64,000 bases of DNA from an uncultured Candidatus Nitrosopumilus sp. (GTDB taxonomy: Archaea > Thermoproteota > Nitrososphaeria > Nitrososphaerales > Nitrosopumilaceae): NCBI GenBank assembly GCA_905612295.1, contig CAJQRN010000013.1, positions 21,148-85,147 of the forward strand. Reading direction: 5' to 3'. Shown here in pieces: positions 8,912-16,624 of this stretch. Made by a program: the position numbers and the translations under genes. Position 1 is the stretch's first letter. The number at the start of each line of letters is the position of its first letter. The notes beneath the pieces were generated by a model that was given only the letters and a program-made list of their open reading frames with translations, was not told the DNA's origin and searched no databases.

Positions 8912-9198
8912 AGATAATCTACATAATTTCCATTTTCATCTAATTTTAATTCAATATTGAATTCAGAACCGCTAATGAATGAATCATTTCTAGTTGTTCT
9001 TACTCTGCCTATAACTAACTCATATGGCCATATTTCAACCACAATTTCCCCCACTGCAACATTTGGTGTTTCTGTAATTGTCATATCTTCACGTTTGACC
9101 CCGTGCTTTTGTAGCATGTGAATTGAGTGATCTAATAGTGGTTCTGGATTGTTATAATTTAATACCCATACTGTTCCTTCATATTCAATTTTTTGCAA
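8908..9198 (-). CDS. hypothetical protein, 96 aa
   Basis: The 96-residue protein reads beta-alpha-beta: GTVWVLNYNNPEP, LLDHSIHMLQKHGVKREDMTITETPN, VAVGEIVVEIWPYELVIGRVRTTRND, FNIELKLDENGNYVDYL. It overlaps the downstream membrane-anchored gene by four bases, indicating an operon pair. I do not recognise the family. It is likely soluble, as there is no hydrophobic segment. Confidence 0.6.
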   Translation of the reverse strand: MQKIEYEGTVWVLNYNNPEPLLDHSIHMLQKHGVKREDMTITETPNVAVGEIVVEIWPYELVIGRVRTTRNDSFISGSEFNIELKLDENGNYVDYL

Positions 9199-9309
9199 TT
9201 TGAAACAATCATCGTTTACTCATATAACAATTATTCCCTTATTTTTATTTCATTTTACCCGTTAAGACTACTATGGTATTTTAGGTGTATTTCAAAATTT
9301 TAATTAAAA

Positions 9310-10080
9310 TTATGCCCACGAAAATATTTTTTTACTTTTATTTTGAATTCCAAAAAACATGCCCAATGTGATTCTATCTGTATTTCCTTGAATTTTTGTA
9401 ATTTCATGAAGATAATTTGGATTAATTATTACTAAATCACCTATTTTGGCTTCTACTGTATTTACTTCTATATTTTTAGTCAAAATAGAATTATATCCAA
9501 ATTCAATCTCCCTAAATTCTTCGAATTTTTTTTCCCATTTTTTATTATATATTAACAAATTTCCTCCTTTTTCTGTTTCTTGTAAATGTAAAATGCATGA
9601 TATCTGATTATCTATTTTTGATACATTGTATTCTACCCCTTCATATGTTACATTGTCTTTGTGTAGTGGAACCTTCTTTCCTTTTTCATGTCTTCTAATT
9701 GTACATGATGCATAACTCATTTTATTTTCTTTTATTTCTAAAATCTCATAATTTGGGTAAATTTTTGAAATTATCAATTTTATTTTATTTATTGGGTTAT
9801 CTACATTTAGAAAAATCTTTTTAAAAATCATATTTGCTTTTTTTGCATTTTGAAAATATTTTTCTTTTGTTGTTGTATAGTTCATCAAAAAAGGACCTAT
9901 ATGGTTAAACTTTTTTGAATCATTTTGTATCTTGGTACTGTTTATTTTTTCAATTATTTTTTTGCAATTTCTTTTTTCATAATATTTTTTAATTATTATT
10001 GCTGATTTTTCTCCACTAATTATTTTTTTAATGTCTGTATTACTAATTTCATTATTTGTAATTATTATTGAATCCCACAA
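9310..10080 (-). CDS. 2-oxoglutarate/Fe(II)-dependent oxygenase
   Basis: The 256-residue protein has the double-stranded beta-helix signature of the prolyl 4-hydroxylase-like branch. The HxD iron ligands are H140 and D142 (VPLHKDN), the distal histidine is H225 (NYLHEI), and R236 (TDRITLGMFF) would bind 2-oxoglutarate. The segment SCILHLQETEKGGNLLIY is the family's typical core strand pair, and an NP near 220 is characteristic. The class hydroxylates proteins or small molecules, releasing succinate and carbon dioxide. It follows the 95-residue gene with no gap, so that product could be its partner or substrate (inference). Confidence 0.8.
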   Translation of the reverse strand: MWDSIIITNNEISNTDIKKIISGEKSAIIIKKYYEKRNCKKIIEKINSTKIQNDSKKFNHIGPFLMNYTTTKEKYFQNAKKANMIFKKIFLNVDNPINKIKLIISKIYPNYEILEIKENKMSYASCTIRRHEKGKKVPLHKDNVTYEGVEYNVSKIDNQISCILHLQETEKGGNLLIYNKKWEKKFEEFREIEFGYNSILTKNIEVNTVEAKIGDLVIINPNYLHEITKIQGNTDRITLGMFFGIQNKSKKIFSWA

Positions 10081-10368
10081 TTAGTATCCTGCTGCCCCTG
10101 AATGTGACACTTTAGATATTAAATCCCCTTCTGATGTTTTTGAACTAATTTCACATTTTAGAAATGAGCCTACGATAACTTTTTCAAGATCATCTATTTT
10201 CCAATTAGATTTGTCATCTGATAATCCTGGCAAGTCTACTCCTGAAATTATTATTTTTACTGAGTCTTGGTATTCTTCAGAATTTCCATTTTGTCTGTGT
10301 GTTACAGTCAATTCAAAACTATCTTTAGAAATAACGTTTTTACCGTTACCCCAAATTATGTCTGGCAT
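10081..10368 (-). CDS. hypothetical beta-rich protein preceding the oxygenase
   Basis: The 95-residue protein has a beta-strand-rich profile (FELTVTHRQNG, DSVKIIISGVDLPGL, LEKVIVGSFLKCEISSK) and ends in HSGAAGY. It starts at ATG with a clear Shine-Dalgarno site. The oxygenase gene begins directly after its stop. No family recognised. The small size, exposed flexible C-terminus and tight linkage make it a reasonable candidate substrate or cofactor protein of the oxygenase, but this is inference. Confidence 0.6.
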   Translation of the reverse strand: MPDIIWGNGKNVISKDSFELTVTHRQNGNSEEYQDSVKIIISGVDLPGLSDDKSNWKIDDLEKVIVGSFLKCEISSKTSEGDLISKVSHSGAAGY

Positions 10369-10374
10369 ATTTGT

Positions 10375-10379
10375 CTCCT
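10375..10379 (-). promoter_or_regulatory. Shine-Dalgarno site (AGGAG)
   Basis: On the minus strand AGGAG ends six bases before the ATG of the 95-residue gene. A strong ribosome site is unusual here, where most genes look leaderless, and it implies an mRNA with a 5' leader starting in the AT-rich stretch between 10380 and about 10500. Confidence 0.6.
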
Positions 10380-10542
10380 AATAGTATATTTTTTATTCAT
10401 TTCAAATTTTATTCTCTTTAAACTATTTATTTTAAATTTTATTTTTTTACTGGTGCTAACATCTTTTTTATTTTTATGATTATTTTGAGTTATAATTGGA
10501 AATACCGTAATCATTTTAGGTAAATGCTGAATTAAAAAATTA

Positions 10543-10665
10543 ATGACTGAGGATGTTGATAAAGCTTTTTTTGATGTAATAGTTGAATTGAAAGAAATTG
10601 ATCCTGAAGCATATTATAAAATTCTAGAAAAATTGGGCTATGATTCTGGGGATGATGAAAAATAG
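10543..10665 (+). CDS. acidic miniprotein (40 aa)
   Basis: ATG at 10543 opens 40 codons. The product MTEDVDKAFFDVIVELKEIDPEAYYKILEKLGYDSGDDEK reads as two amphipathic helices joined at DPEA, with an acidic tail. The regular amphipathic pattern supports a genuine coding region. It precedes a basic coiled-coil gene on the same strand, and the opposite charges suggest the two could interact (inference). Confidence 0.5.
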   Translation: MTEDVDKAFFDVIVELKEIDPEAYYKILEKLGYDSGDDEK

Positions 10666-10718
10666 CATATTTTTTTTGGTAGAAAGATCTAAAAAGAACT
10701 TTAATAATAAAATAAAAA

Positions 10719-10904
10719 TTGATAGAAAAAAGTAATCTTACGGGTAAAGATTCTGGTAAAAAAATCCCTCGCTCATTAAATGACTTATTGAAAGTGGAAA
10801 AGGATTTAAAAAAAATGAATGCAGATCTCAAAAAAGTTATAAAAAAAGTGAAAACACTAGAAAAAGAGAATTTAAAATTATCCAAGAAATTAGATAAAAA
10901 ATAA
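10719..10904 (+). CDS. basic coiled-coil protein (61 aa)
   Basis: Starting at TTG 10719, the 61-residue product is lysine-rich with a long helix from about residue 20 on (LLKVEKDLKKMNADLKKVIKKVKTLEKENLKLSKKL) showing leucine/valine heptads, a coiled coil. The high positive charge would suit nucleic-acid contact. The opposite strand has an open frame here, but its composition (phenylalanine and serine runs) is that of a shadow. Confidence 0.55.
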   Translation: MIEKSNLTGKDSGKKIPRSLNDLLKVEKDLKKMNADLKKVIKKVKTLEKENLKLSKKLDKK

Positions 10905-10934
10905 TATTTTTTTTAAGATGATGTTAATTTGTGC

Positions 10935-11171
10935 CTATTTGTCGGTATTAATTACATTTAATGTCATTGTACTCACAACTCTTGAAAGTTTTCTAATTAT
11001 TGCCACTACTTTCTCAAATCCTTCTTGATCTTCTGTTTCAATTTCTGCAATTACATCATATGCTCCAAAAGTCAAATATGCGTTATCAATTATTGCCATT
11101 TGCTTTAATTGATCAACAATGTATTCTTCTGCTCCTAAATCACAATTTAATAAAATGAAACCTTTATGCAT
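10935..11171 (-). CDS. stand-alone RAM (Lrp/AsnC ligand-binding) domain protein
   Basis: The 78-residue protein is a single RAM/ACT-like domain: GFILLNCDLGAEEYIVDQLKQMAIIDNAYLTFGAYDVIAEIE, then helix and the closing strand RVVSTMTLNVI. The order beta-alpha-beta-beta-alpha-beta and the G-x-YD-V motif are those of Lrp/AsnC regulators without the DNA-binding helix-turn-helix. Such proteins assemble as oligomers that bind amino acids or modulate full-length Lrp proteins. A two-domain relative is encoded at 18948-19484. Confidence 0.8.
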   Translation of the reverse strand: MHKGFILLNCDLGAEEYIVDQLKQMAIIDNAYLTFGAYDVIAEIETEDQEGFEKVVAIIRKLSRVVSTMTLNVINTDK

Positions 11172-11223
11172 TATTTTACCTTGGATTAACTATGGCAGTT
11201 CTTATCTTTAAATTTTTGTAATA

Positions 11224-12588
11224 TTACCATCTACTACGTCCACCGTAGCTGTTTTTACCATCGCCATCAGTGTCTTTTCTTTTTGTTCCTCTATCATCTC
11301 TGCTATTTCTACCGTAGCCGCCGCCACCGCCACCTCTACTGCCGTAGCTACTTCTGCCGCCGCCACCGCCACCTCTACTGCCGTAGCTACTTCTGCCACC
11401 GCCGCCTCTACCGTAGCCACCGCCACCAAATCTTCTTGATGATGATTGTCTTTTTAGTGGGTCTGGAATTGTGACTTCAATATGCATTTCTTGATTTAAA
11501 TCTCTTAACGGTACTTTAATTTGACGTTTAATTATATTCCAATCTCCTATTGATGAATATGATACAAATGTGATTGCTCTACCTTCAGTTCCTGCTCTTG
11601 CTGTTCTACCTATTCTATGGAAATATGCCATTTCTTGATTTGGTACATCGTAGTTAACTACTAGTTCTACTCTTGGTACATCTATTCCCCTTGATGCGAC
11701 ATCAGTTGCAACCAGAATATCTGCTTTACCGTTTCTGAATTTTGCCATTGATTGCTCTCTTCTACTTTGTGACATGTCACCCTCTATTGCAACTGCACTG
11801 TATTTCTCTTGATGTAAATATTTTGCAACATCTCTTGTTCTATATTTTGTTGAACAAAATACAATAATCTGACCTTTTAGTGGTTTAATGAAATCAAGTA
11901 AATATTTGAATTTGTCTCTGTCTTTAATTACTAAAAATGATTGGTCTATTCCTTCTCCACTTAGATCATCTGCATCCAATAAGATTTGTTTTGGATTGTT
12001 TAGATAATCTTCAGCTAATCTCAAAATTGAAGTTGGCATTGTTGCTGAGAACAATGACATTACTCTGTCTTCAGGTGATAAATCTAAAATAAATTGAATA
12101 TCATCTATAAATCCCATATCTAGCATGGTATCTGCTTCATCCAGTACAATGTGTGTGATATCCCCTAATTCTATTGAGCCTCTTTTAAGATGGTCAATGA
12201 GTCTACCTGGAGTTGCAACAATAATTTCTACTCCTCTGTGTAATGCATCTAGTTGAATTCCCATTCCTTGTCCTCCATAAACAGTTGCAATTTTAATTCC
12301 AGTATGTTTTCCCATTTTTCTAATTTCTGTACTAATCTGTATTGCCAACTCTCTTGTTGGTGCCATGATTAATCCTTGAATTCCTTTTTTTGGTACAATA
12401 TCGTTTAACATTGATAATGCAAATGCTGCTGTTTTACCTGAACCTGTATGGGCTTGTCCTACAACGTCTCTTTTAGAAAGTAATATTGGAATTACTGCTT
12501 CTTGAATTGGAAATGCCTCTTCATAACCTTGATCAGTAACTCCTCTTAGTACGTCGTCGTTTAATCCTAAATCTTTAAATTTTGTCAT
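11224..12588 (-). CDS. DEAD-box ATP-dependent RNA helicase with RGG tail
   Basis: The 454-residue helicase unwinds RNA duplexes using ATP. It shows Q motif (FKDLGLNDD...PIQ), Walker A AHTGSGKT, PTREL, DEAD, SAT, and the domain-2 motifs VATDVASRGID and HRIGRTARAG. After about residue 385 comes a low-complexity tail of SYGSRGGGGGG units typical of RNA-binding RGG boxes, encoded by a 39-base tandem repeat. The start chosen is ATG 12588, next to the conserved TKFKDLG. An in-frame ATG at 12624 would add 12 residues without family support. It probably acts in RNA folding or decay. Confidence 0.92.
   Translation of the reverse strand: MTKFKDLGLNDDVLRGVTDQGYEEAFPIQEAVIPILLSKRDVVGQAHTGSGKTAAFALSMLNDIVPKKGIQGLIMAPTRELAIQISTEIRKMGKHTGIKIATVYGGQGMGIQLDALHRGVEIIVATPGRLIDHLKRGSIELGDITHIVLDEADTMLDMGFIDDIQFILDLSPEDRVMSLFSATMPTSILRLAEDYLNNPKQILLDADDLSGEGIDQSFLVIKDRDKFKYLLDFIKPLKGQIIVFCSTKYRTRDVAKYLHQEKYSAVAIEGDMSQSRREQSMAKFRNGKADILVATDVASRGIDVPRVELVVNYDVPNQEMAYFHRIGRTARAGTEGRAITFVSYSSIGDWNIIKRQIKVPLRDLNQEMHIEVTIPDPLKRQSSSRRFGGGGYGRGGGGRSSYGSRGGGGGGRSSYGSRGGGGGGYGRNSRDDRGTKRKDTDGDGKNSYGGRSRW
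11317..11394. repeat. 39-bp tandem repeat encoding RGG units
   Basis: Two consecutive 39-base units (11317-11355 and 11356-11394) are identical and encode SSYGSRGGGGGGR on the minus strand; a third, degenerate copy follows toward 11420. The block is much richer in G and C than its surroundings because of glycine and arginine codons, and is prone to copy-number change. Confidence 0.8.
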
Positions 12589-12690
12589 TTTTTTTTGTTC
12601 TCTTAAGCCATGACGATAAAGCATAGTGGCTATTCGTCATTATTCCGATACTGGAAAAAATTGTTACAGGACTAATAAACGCTTGTTATT

Positions 12691-13491
12691 TTAATTCTTT
12701 AATTGACTATCAATAACTTTTTTAAAATTTTCAAAAGGTTGAGCTCCTTTTAATTCAATAAATCCAATTTGATCATTTCCTATAAAAAATCCTGGTGTTC
12801 CTGTAATCCCATAGGTCCTACCATCATCCAGATCCTTTTGAATCTCTTCAACATACTTTGCATTTTTCAAACAAGAATTAAATTCCTCTTCTAATCCCAT
12901 ATCTGATGCATATTGAATAAATGTATTAATTGCATTGTCTGTGTTTTGATTATTCCATTCCTTCTGATTTTCAAATAATATGTCATGCATTTCTTTAAAT
13001 TTTCCTTGTTCATTTGCACATTCTGATGCAACTGATGCTGCTAATGCATTTGAATGGATACTCTGAATTGGGAAATCTCTGAATACCAATTTAACTTGTC
13101 CATCATTGATATACTCATTCATTATTGATGGAAGTGTTTCTACATGAAATCTTGCACAAAACGGACATTGAAAATCTGAAAATTCTATTATTGTAATTGG
13201 TGCATTTGGATTTCCTATGACTGGATCATTATCTGCTGATATTTTTAATTCTATAATTGGTTGGTTTGAAGGTAATTTGTTTTGAAGAATTTTTAATTCC
13301 AATTTTGCAATTGCCTCGTTTAGTTCTTCTTGTGAAATTTTATCTGAATTTAAATTTGTTGTATATGACCCTGCAAAAAATATCGCAATTCCTATTGCAA
13401 TTGCCACGATTATGATTAGCATATTGTATGTTGATTTTTTGATCATTTTTTCATCTTTTTTAGGAAATTCTTCAAAATTTTCTGATGCCAT
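12691..13491 (-). CDS. membrane-anchored DsbA-like thiol oxidoreductase
   Basis: The 266-residue protein has a basic N-terminus, one transmembrane helix (about 24-42) and an extracytoplasmic DsbA/thioredoxin domain. The active site is FSDFQCPFCARFH (C109, C112). The cis-proline loop is GTPGFFIG, and an alpha-helical insertion lies between them. It should introduce or exchange disulfides in exported proteins. Such exported thiol proteins are numerous in ammonia-oxidising archaea and would help mature the copper proteins of the cell surface (inference). Confidence 0.88.
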   Translation of the reverse strand: MASENFEEFPKKDEKMIKKSTYNMLIIIVAIAIGIAIFFAGSYTTNLNSDKISQEELNEAIAKLELKILQNKLPSNQPIIELKISADNDPVIGNPNAPITIIEFSDFQCPFCARFHVETLPSIMNEYINDGQVKLVFRDFPIQSIHSNALAASVASECANEQGKFKEMHDILFENQKEWNNQNTDNAINTFIQYASDMGLEEEFNSCLKNAKYVEEIQKDLDDGRTYGITGTPGFFIGNDQIGFIELKGAQPFENFKKVIDSQLKN

Positions 13492-13554
13492 CGATCTTTT
13501 TTCGTAATAGTCTACTTATTCGTACTGTAAATTCTTTATTTTTAAAATTAAAAG

Positions 13555-13628
13555 AGCCAATGACGGGATCTGAACCCATGACCTACTGATTACAAATCAG
13601 TTGCTCTACCAGGCTGAGCTACATTGGC
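13555..13628 (-). tRNA. tRNA-Thr (anticodon TGT)
   Basis: The minus strand folds into a cloverleaf of 74 bases. Acceptor GCCAATG pairs with CATTGGC; the discriminator is T, as in other archaeal threonine tRNAs. The anticodon stem ACTGA/TCAGT encloses the loop TTTGTAA, giving anticodon TGT (reads ACA). T arm is GGGTTCAGATCCC. No CCA is encoded and no intron is present. Confidence 0.95.
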
Positions 13629-13742
13629 ACGAAATAAAATAAAATTTTTCAAGCTTTAAAGTGTTACCTGAGTCACTCTTTTACTTTTAAAATAATTCAT
13701 TTACCTGTCAACTTATAATATTGCATCTTTTTGATATTTTAT

Positions 13743-13979
13743 ATGAGATATATCGAGCCAACTAGAGTCAAGGTTCTAATGATGATGTTTTTTGCAACTG
13801 GGGCAGTTGGTATACTTATTGGACTTTCTGGTATTACTCCGCCTAATTTGAAAATTATGATTACTCTCATGAGTATAATCAATATTGGACTTGGTGCTTT
13901 CTTCACATTCATCTATCTGACTCAAATTCAAGGCCAACCTGATGCAAGAAAGAAAAAGAAAAAGAAAAAATTAGATTAA
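13743..13979 (+). CDS. two-helix membrane protein with lysine tail
   Basis: The 78-residue protein starts at ATG 13743 (an upstream TTG at 13731 is possible). It has two hydrophobic helices, MMMFFATGAVGILIGLSGI and IMITLMSIINIGLGAFFTFIYL, joined by a short PPNLK loop, and ends in a run of lysines (KKKKKKK) in the cytosol. No family recognised. The poly-lysine end could contact membrane phospholipid or nucleic acid. Confidence 0.6.
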   Translation: MRYIEPTRVKVLMMMFFATGAVGILIGLSGITPPNLKIMITLMSIINIGLGAFFTFIYLTQIQGQPDARKKKKKKKLD

Positions 13980-14008
13980 TTCCACATTTTAAGTTCTTAG
14001 AATTAAAG

Positions 14009-14016
14009 TATAAATA
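14009..14016 (+). promoter_or_regulatory. TATA box for arginine decarboxylase gene
   Basis: TATAAATA lies 27-34 bases before the ATG at 14043, consistent with a leaderless transcript. Consensus and spacing are the only support. Confidence 0.6.
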
Positions 14017-14042
14017 ATAATTATTTTGTTTGAAATTCAGAA

Positions 14043-14594
14043 ATGCTGGATTTAGTAGCTAAGGAGTTATTTCTTACAAAAGGTAAGGGTGTACATGAAG
14101 ATAGATTAACTAGTTTTGAATATGCATTAAGAGATGCAGGTATTGCTGGAACTAATCTTGTATTGATTTCTAGTATATTTCCACCACAAGCTAAATTGAT
14201 TTCTCGTAAAGAAGGTTTAAAAAAAATTAAACCTGGACAGATTTTATTTACAATATATTCAAAGAATCAAACTAAGGAGCCTCATCGAGTTTGTTCTGCA
14301 TCTGTTGGAATTGCACAACCAAAAGATACTGAAAGGTATGGGTATCTATCTGAATACGAATCTTTTGGTCAAAATGAAGTTCAGGCTGGTGATTATGCTG
14401 AAGATATTGCTGCACAAATGTTGGCATCCTCATTAGGAATTCCTTTTGATGCTGATAAAGACTGGGATGAAAAAAGACAACAATGGTTAATTTCTGGTCA
14501 AATTTACAATACTCATAATATGACTCAATCTACCAAGGGTGACAAAGATGGAAAATGGACTACTGTTTTTGCAGCTGCCGTACTTTTAGTTTAA
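14043..14594 (+). CDS. pdaD: pyruvoyl-dependent arginine decarboxylase
   Basis: The 183-residue proenzyme converts arginine to agmatine, needed for polyamines and, in archaea, for agmatidine in the tRNA that reads AUA. The autocleavage site is LVLISSIFPP: by analogy with the Methanocaldococcus enzyme, cleavage between S43 and S44 makes a pyruvoyl group on the beta chain's new N-terminus. Catalytic glutamate lies in the EYESFG segment near residue 105. Length and end match the family. It stops right at the end of the convergent membrane-protein gene (14594/14595). Confidence 0.9.
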   Translation: MLDLVAKELFLTKGKGVHEDRLTSFEYALRDAGIAGTNLVLISSIFPPQAKLISRKEGLKKIKPGQILFTIYSKNQTKEPHRVCSASVGIAQPKDTERYGYLSEYESFGQNEVQAGDYAEDIAAQMLASSLGIPFDADKDWDEKRQQWLISGQIYNTHNMTQSTKGDKDGKWTTVFAAAVLLV

Positions 14595-15758
14595 TTATTT
14601 TTTATATCCTTTAAGATAAAATATAGCTGCCCCGATTGAAACTATTGTTATTATAATTACAACTGCTGTGGATTCATCTAATTCCATCTCTTTTGATTGA
14701 AGGTTATTTCCTCCCAATGAAAATTTTAATTCATTTTTGTTTACTGATGTACTTTCACCAAAAATAAATTTCCCTTGAATTAATTCTCCTCTCTGAGGAT
14801 CAAAAATCCATCCTTTTTTTGTAACCTCTGTTGGCATTTCAATTCCATCTATAGTTTGTGTTGGAATGATAGTCCCCTTAACGTCTGATACATTTGTTTC
14901 ATTATTTGATATTATTATTATTTGAAATATTGAATTTAGTGGATAATTCCCTGTAGCAAAATAATTTGATCTATTGATATTTTCTATATTAAAAAATCCA
15001 AGAGGACTAATTTTTGATATAGTTTCATCCATTTGAGTTTCTACTGGAATTTGATTGTCTACTGAAACTCTTAGTTGTAATAGTGATTTTGATTCTATTG
15101 GAATTATTGAAAATGACATTTTAGCATTTTGCTCTTTGGATAATACTTTTGCAATGCTGTAGAAGCCCTCTCCATCTCTGATTGATTTTGAAATTAACAT
15201 TGATGATAATTCATCATACATTAAACCTGTATCTTCCATTGGCATTGTGTATACTGCTGAAATTACTCCCCCACCTGAAATAATCCCTGATGTATCTAAT
15301 ACCTGATTTGTAGCGTCATTTGTGTGGATGTACACTTGAAGAAATTCCGCATTTGTATCAAAGACTTGATTAATTTCATCTATGTATGAGTCTGCTAATT
15401 TTCTACTTGAATCTTGTATGGCATTAATTCCTTTATCTTCTGGATTTCTTTCTATGTTGATAATTATGCATGATTGATCATAGACTCCTAATATGCAATT
15501 ATTTTGATTTGTTATGATGATTGCTTGAATTCTTTGGTTTTCTCTTATTCTTTGTTCTAATTCTGATGGAATTTTAATTTCTTGAAGATTAGAACTTAGT
15601 AATGTAATTGATGTTGTGGTCTTATTCAACATTTTTTTGTCTATGATTATCTGTGCTGATTCTTGAAATGTGGCTAAACCTATTTCTTGTGAATATGCAT
15701 AATTTGTTGAAATTCCAACAATTCCAATTATGGCAAGAATAAATATTATTTTTAACAT
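14595..15758 (-). CDS. exported protein anchored by C-terminal helix
   Basis: The 387-residue protein has a signal peptide (MLKIIFILAIIGIVGISTNYAYSQ), a long extracytoplasmic region, and a C-terminal transmembrane helix (TAVVIIITIVSIGAAIFYL) with a lysine stop (KGYKK). The exterior part contains a cysteine pair (NNCILGVYDQSCI, about residues 87-96) and beta-rich segments such as KMSFSIIPIESKSLLQLRVSV. The topology resembles cell-surface proteins of the group. I recognise no catalytic motif or family. Confidence 0.7.
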   Translation of the reverse strand: MLKIIFILAIIGIVGISTNYAYSQEIGLATFQESAQIIIDKKMLNKTTTSITLLSSNLQEIKIPSELEQRIRENQRIQAIIITNQNNCILGVYDQSCIIINIERNPEDKGINAIQDSSRKLADSYIDEINQVFDTNAEFLQVYIHTNDATNQVLDTSGIISGGGVISAVYTMPMEDTGLMYDELSSMLISKSIRDGEGFYSIAKVLSKEQNAKMSFSIIPIESKSLLQLRVSVDNQIPVETQMDETISKISPLGFFNIENINRSNYFATGNYPLNSIFQIIIISNNETNVSDVKGTIIPTQTIDGIEMPTEVTKKGWIFDPQRGELIQGKFIFGESTSVNKNELKFSLGGNNLQSKEMELDESTAVVIIITIVSIGAAIFYLKGYKK

Positions 15759-15882
15759 GTGATAACCCTCTGATTATGAAATATTAAATTTACTTATCTT
15801 TAATTATGCTATTTTTAATGCAGTCATATGATTATCTGTTTTTTAGAAACTTCTATTTTGATGTGTGCTGATCTCTAAATAA

Positions 15883-16455
15883 ATGGCATTAATTCCTATA
15901 CTTGTTGAAAGTTTCAATGATCCTTTAATACAATTAATTGTAATTTTAACCACATTTGGGATTGGATTGTCACAAGGAATTATTCTAGGTAGAGCCATTC
16001 TTCAAAGATTCCCTCGTCTACAAAATCATGTAAAAACTGTATCATTCACATTATTTATTTTATTTTTAATAAATGCAGTTCTTAGTGTTCCGCGTTTTCA
16101 ATCCCCTACAAAAATTGATTTAACTAATTTATCTGTGGCCAGTAGTGGAGATGTAATTTCTTCACTATTTCTAATTTTTGGAATGAATACTGGATTTCTA
16201 ACTGTATTAGCTATTTCAATTATGGTCATGACTTTTGTTGTTTTAAAATTTACAAATCTGCATGGAATTGTAAAGGGATTTGTTTTCTTTTTTAGTGCCC
16301 TGTTGCTAATTTTTACAGCTTTGAGTAGATTCACTGATCTTACTCCAAGTACTTTTGAAGTTCTACTTTATTTTCTTTATCAACTGGGAATTACAATTGG
16401 AATTTTATTAGGCACGATAAGAAAAATTAAACCCAAAAAATTAGACTTAAAATAA
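15883..16455 (+). CDS. multi-pass membrane protein
   Basis: The 190-residue protein has about five hydrophobic helices: LIQLIVILTTFGIGLSQGIILG, VSFTLFILFLINAVL, a pair spanning FLTVLAISIMVMTFVVL and GFVFFFSALLLIFTAL, and VLLYFLYQLGITIGILLG. It ends with KKLDLK. Loops are short, so it is embedded in the membrane. No transporter or enzyme motif is visible. It starts at ATG 15883. Confidence 0.65.
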   Translation: MALIPILVESFNDPLIQLIVILTTFGIGLSQGIILGRAILQRFPRLQNHVKTVSFTLFILFLINAVLSVPRFQSPTKIDLTNLSVASSGDVISSLFLIFGMNTGFLTVLAISIMVMTFVVLKFTNLHGIVKGFVFFFSALLLIFTALSRFTDLTPSTFEVLLYFLYQLGITIGILLGTIRKIKPKKLDLK

Positions 16456-16491
16456 TTCAAAGGTTTAAATCATATTATTTTTGATACAGAA

Positions 16492-16558
16492 ATGACATCG
16501 AATTCAAACCGTTCGGGGAACAAGCTGGCAGTCCATGCGTTGGACTGCCAGCCCCATT
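16492..16558 (+). ncRNA. candidate structured RNA (GC-rich hairpin)
   Basis: A GC-rich island stands in AT-rich surroundings. GCTGGCAGTCCA (16524-16535) and TGGACTGCCAGC (16541-16552) form a perfect 12-bp stem with a 5-base loop TGCGT. Just before it GTTCGGGGAAC can form a small hairpin, or its GGGG can pair with CCC after the stem. A TATA-like TTTAAAT at about 16463 would place transcription start near 16492. A 27-codon frame (ATG 16492 to TAA) also covers the island, with codons unlike the rest of the genome, so an RNA is preferred, though a peptide is not excluded. Confidence 0.45.
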
Positions 16559-16624
16559 ATTCTAAAATTCAATAAAACTAATTTCTTGCAATCCTTTATA
16601 GATAAAATAATTTTAATTAGAATT

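Noticed and set aside
10532-10885. 117-codon minus-strand frame rich in phenylalanine and serine
   Set aside because: Composition is that of the reverse of lysine-rich coding sequence; the plus strand here encodes two amphipathic small proteins.
11208-11474. Alanine/valine- and histidine/arginine-rich frames over the helicase C-terminus
   Set aside because: They arise from reading the GC-rich glycine/arginine repeat in other frames.
16535-16624. N-terminal extension of the duplicated-module protein
   Set aside because: The frame runs through the perfect GC-rich hairpin, and the encoded residues do not resemble the following modules; ATG 16625 is preferred.
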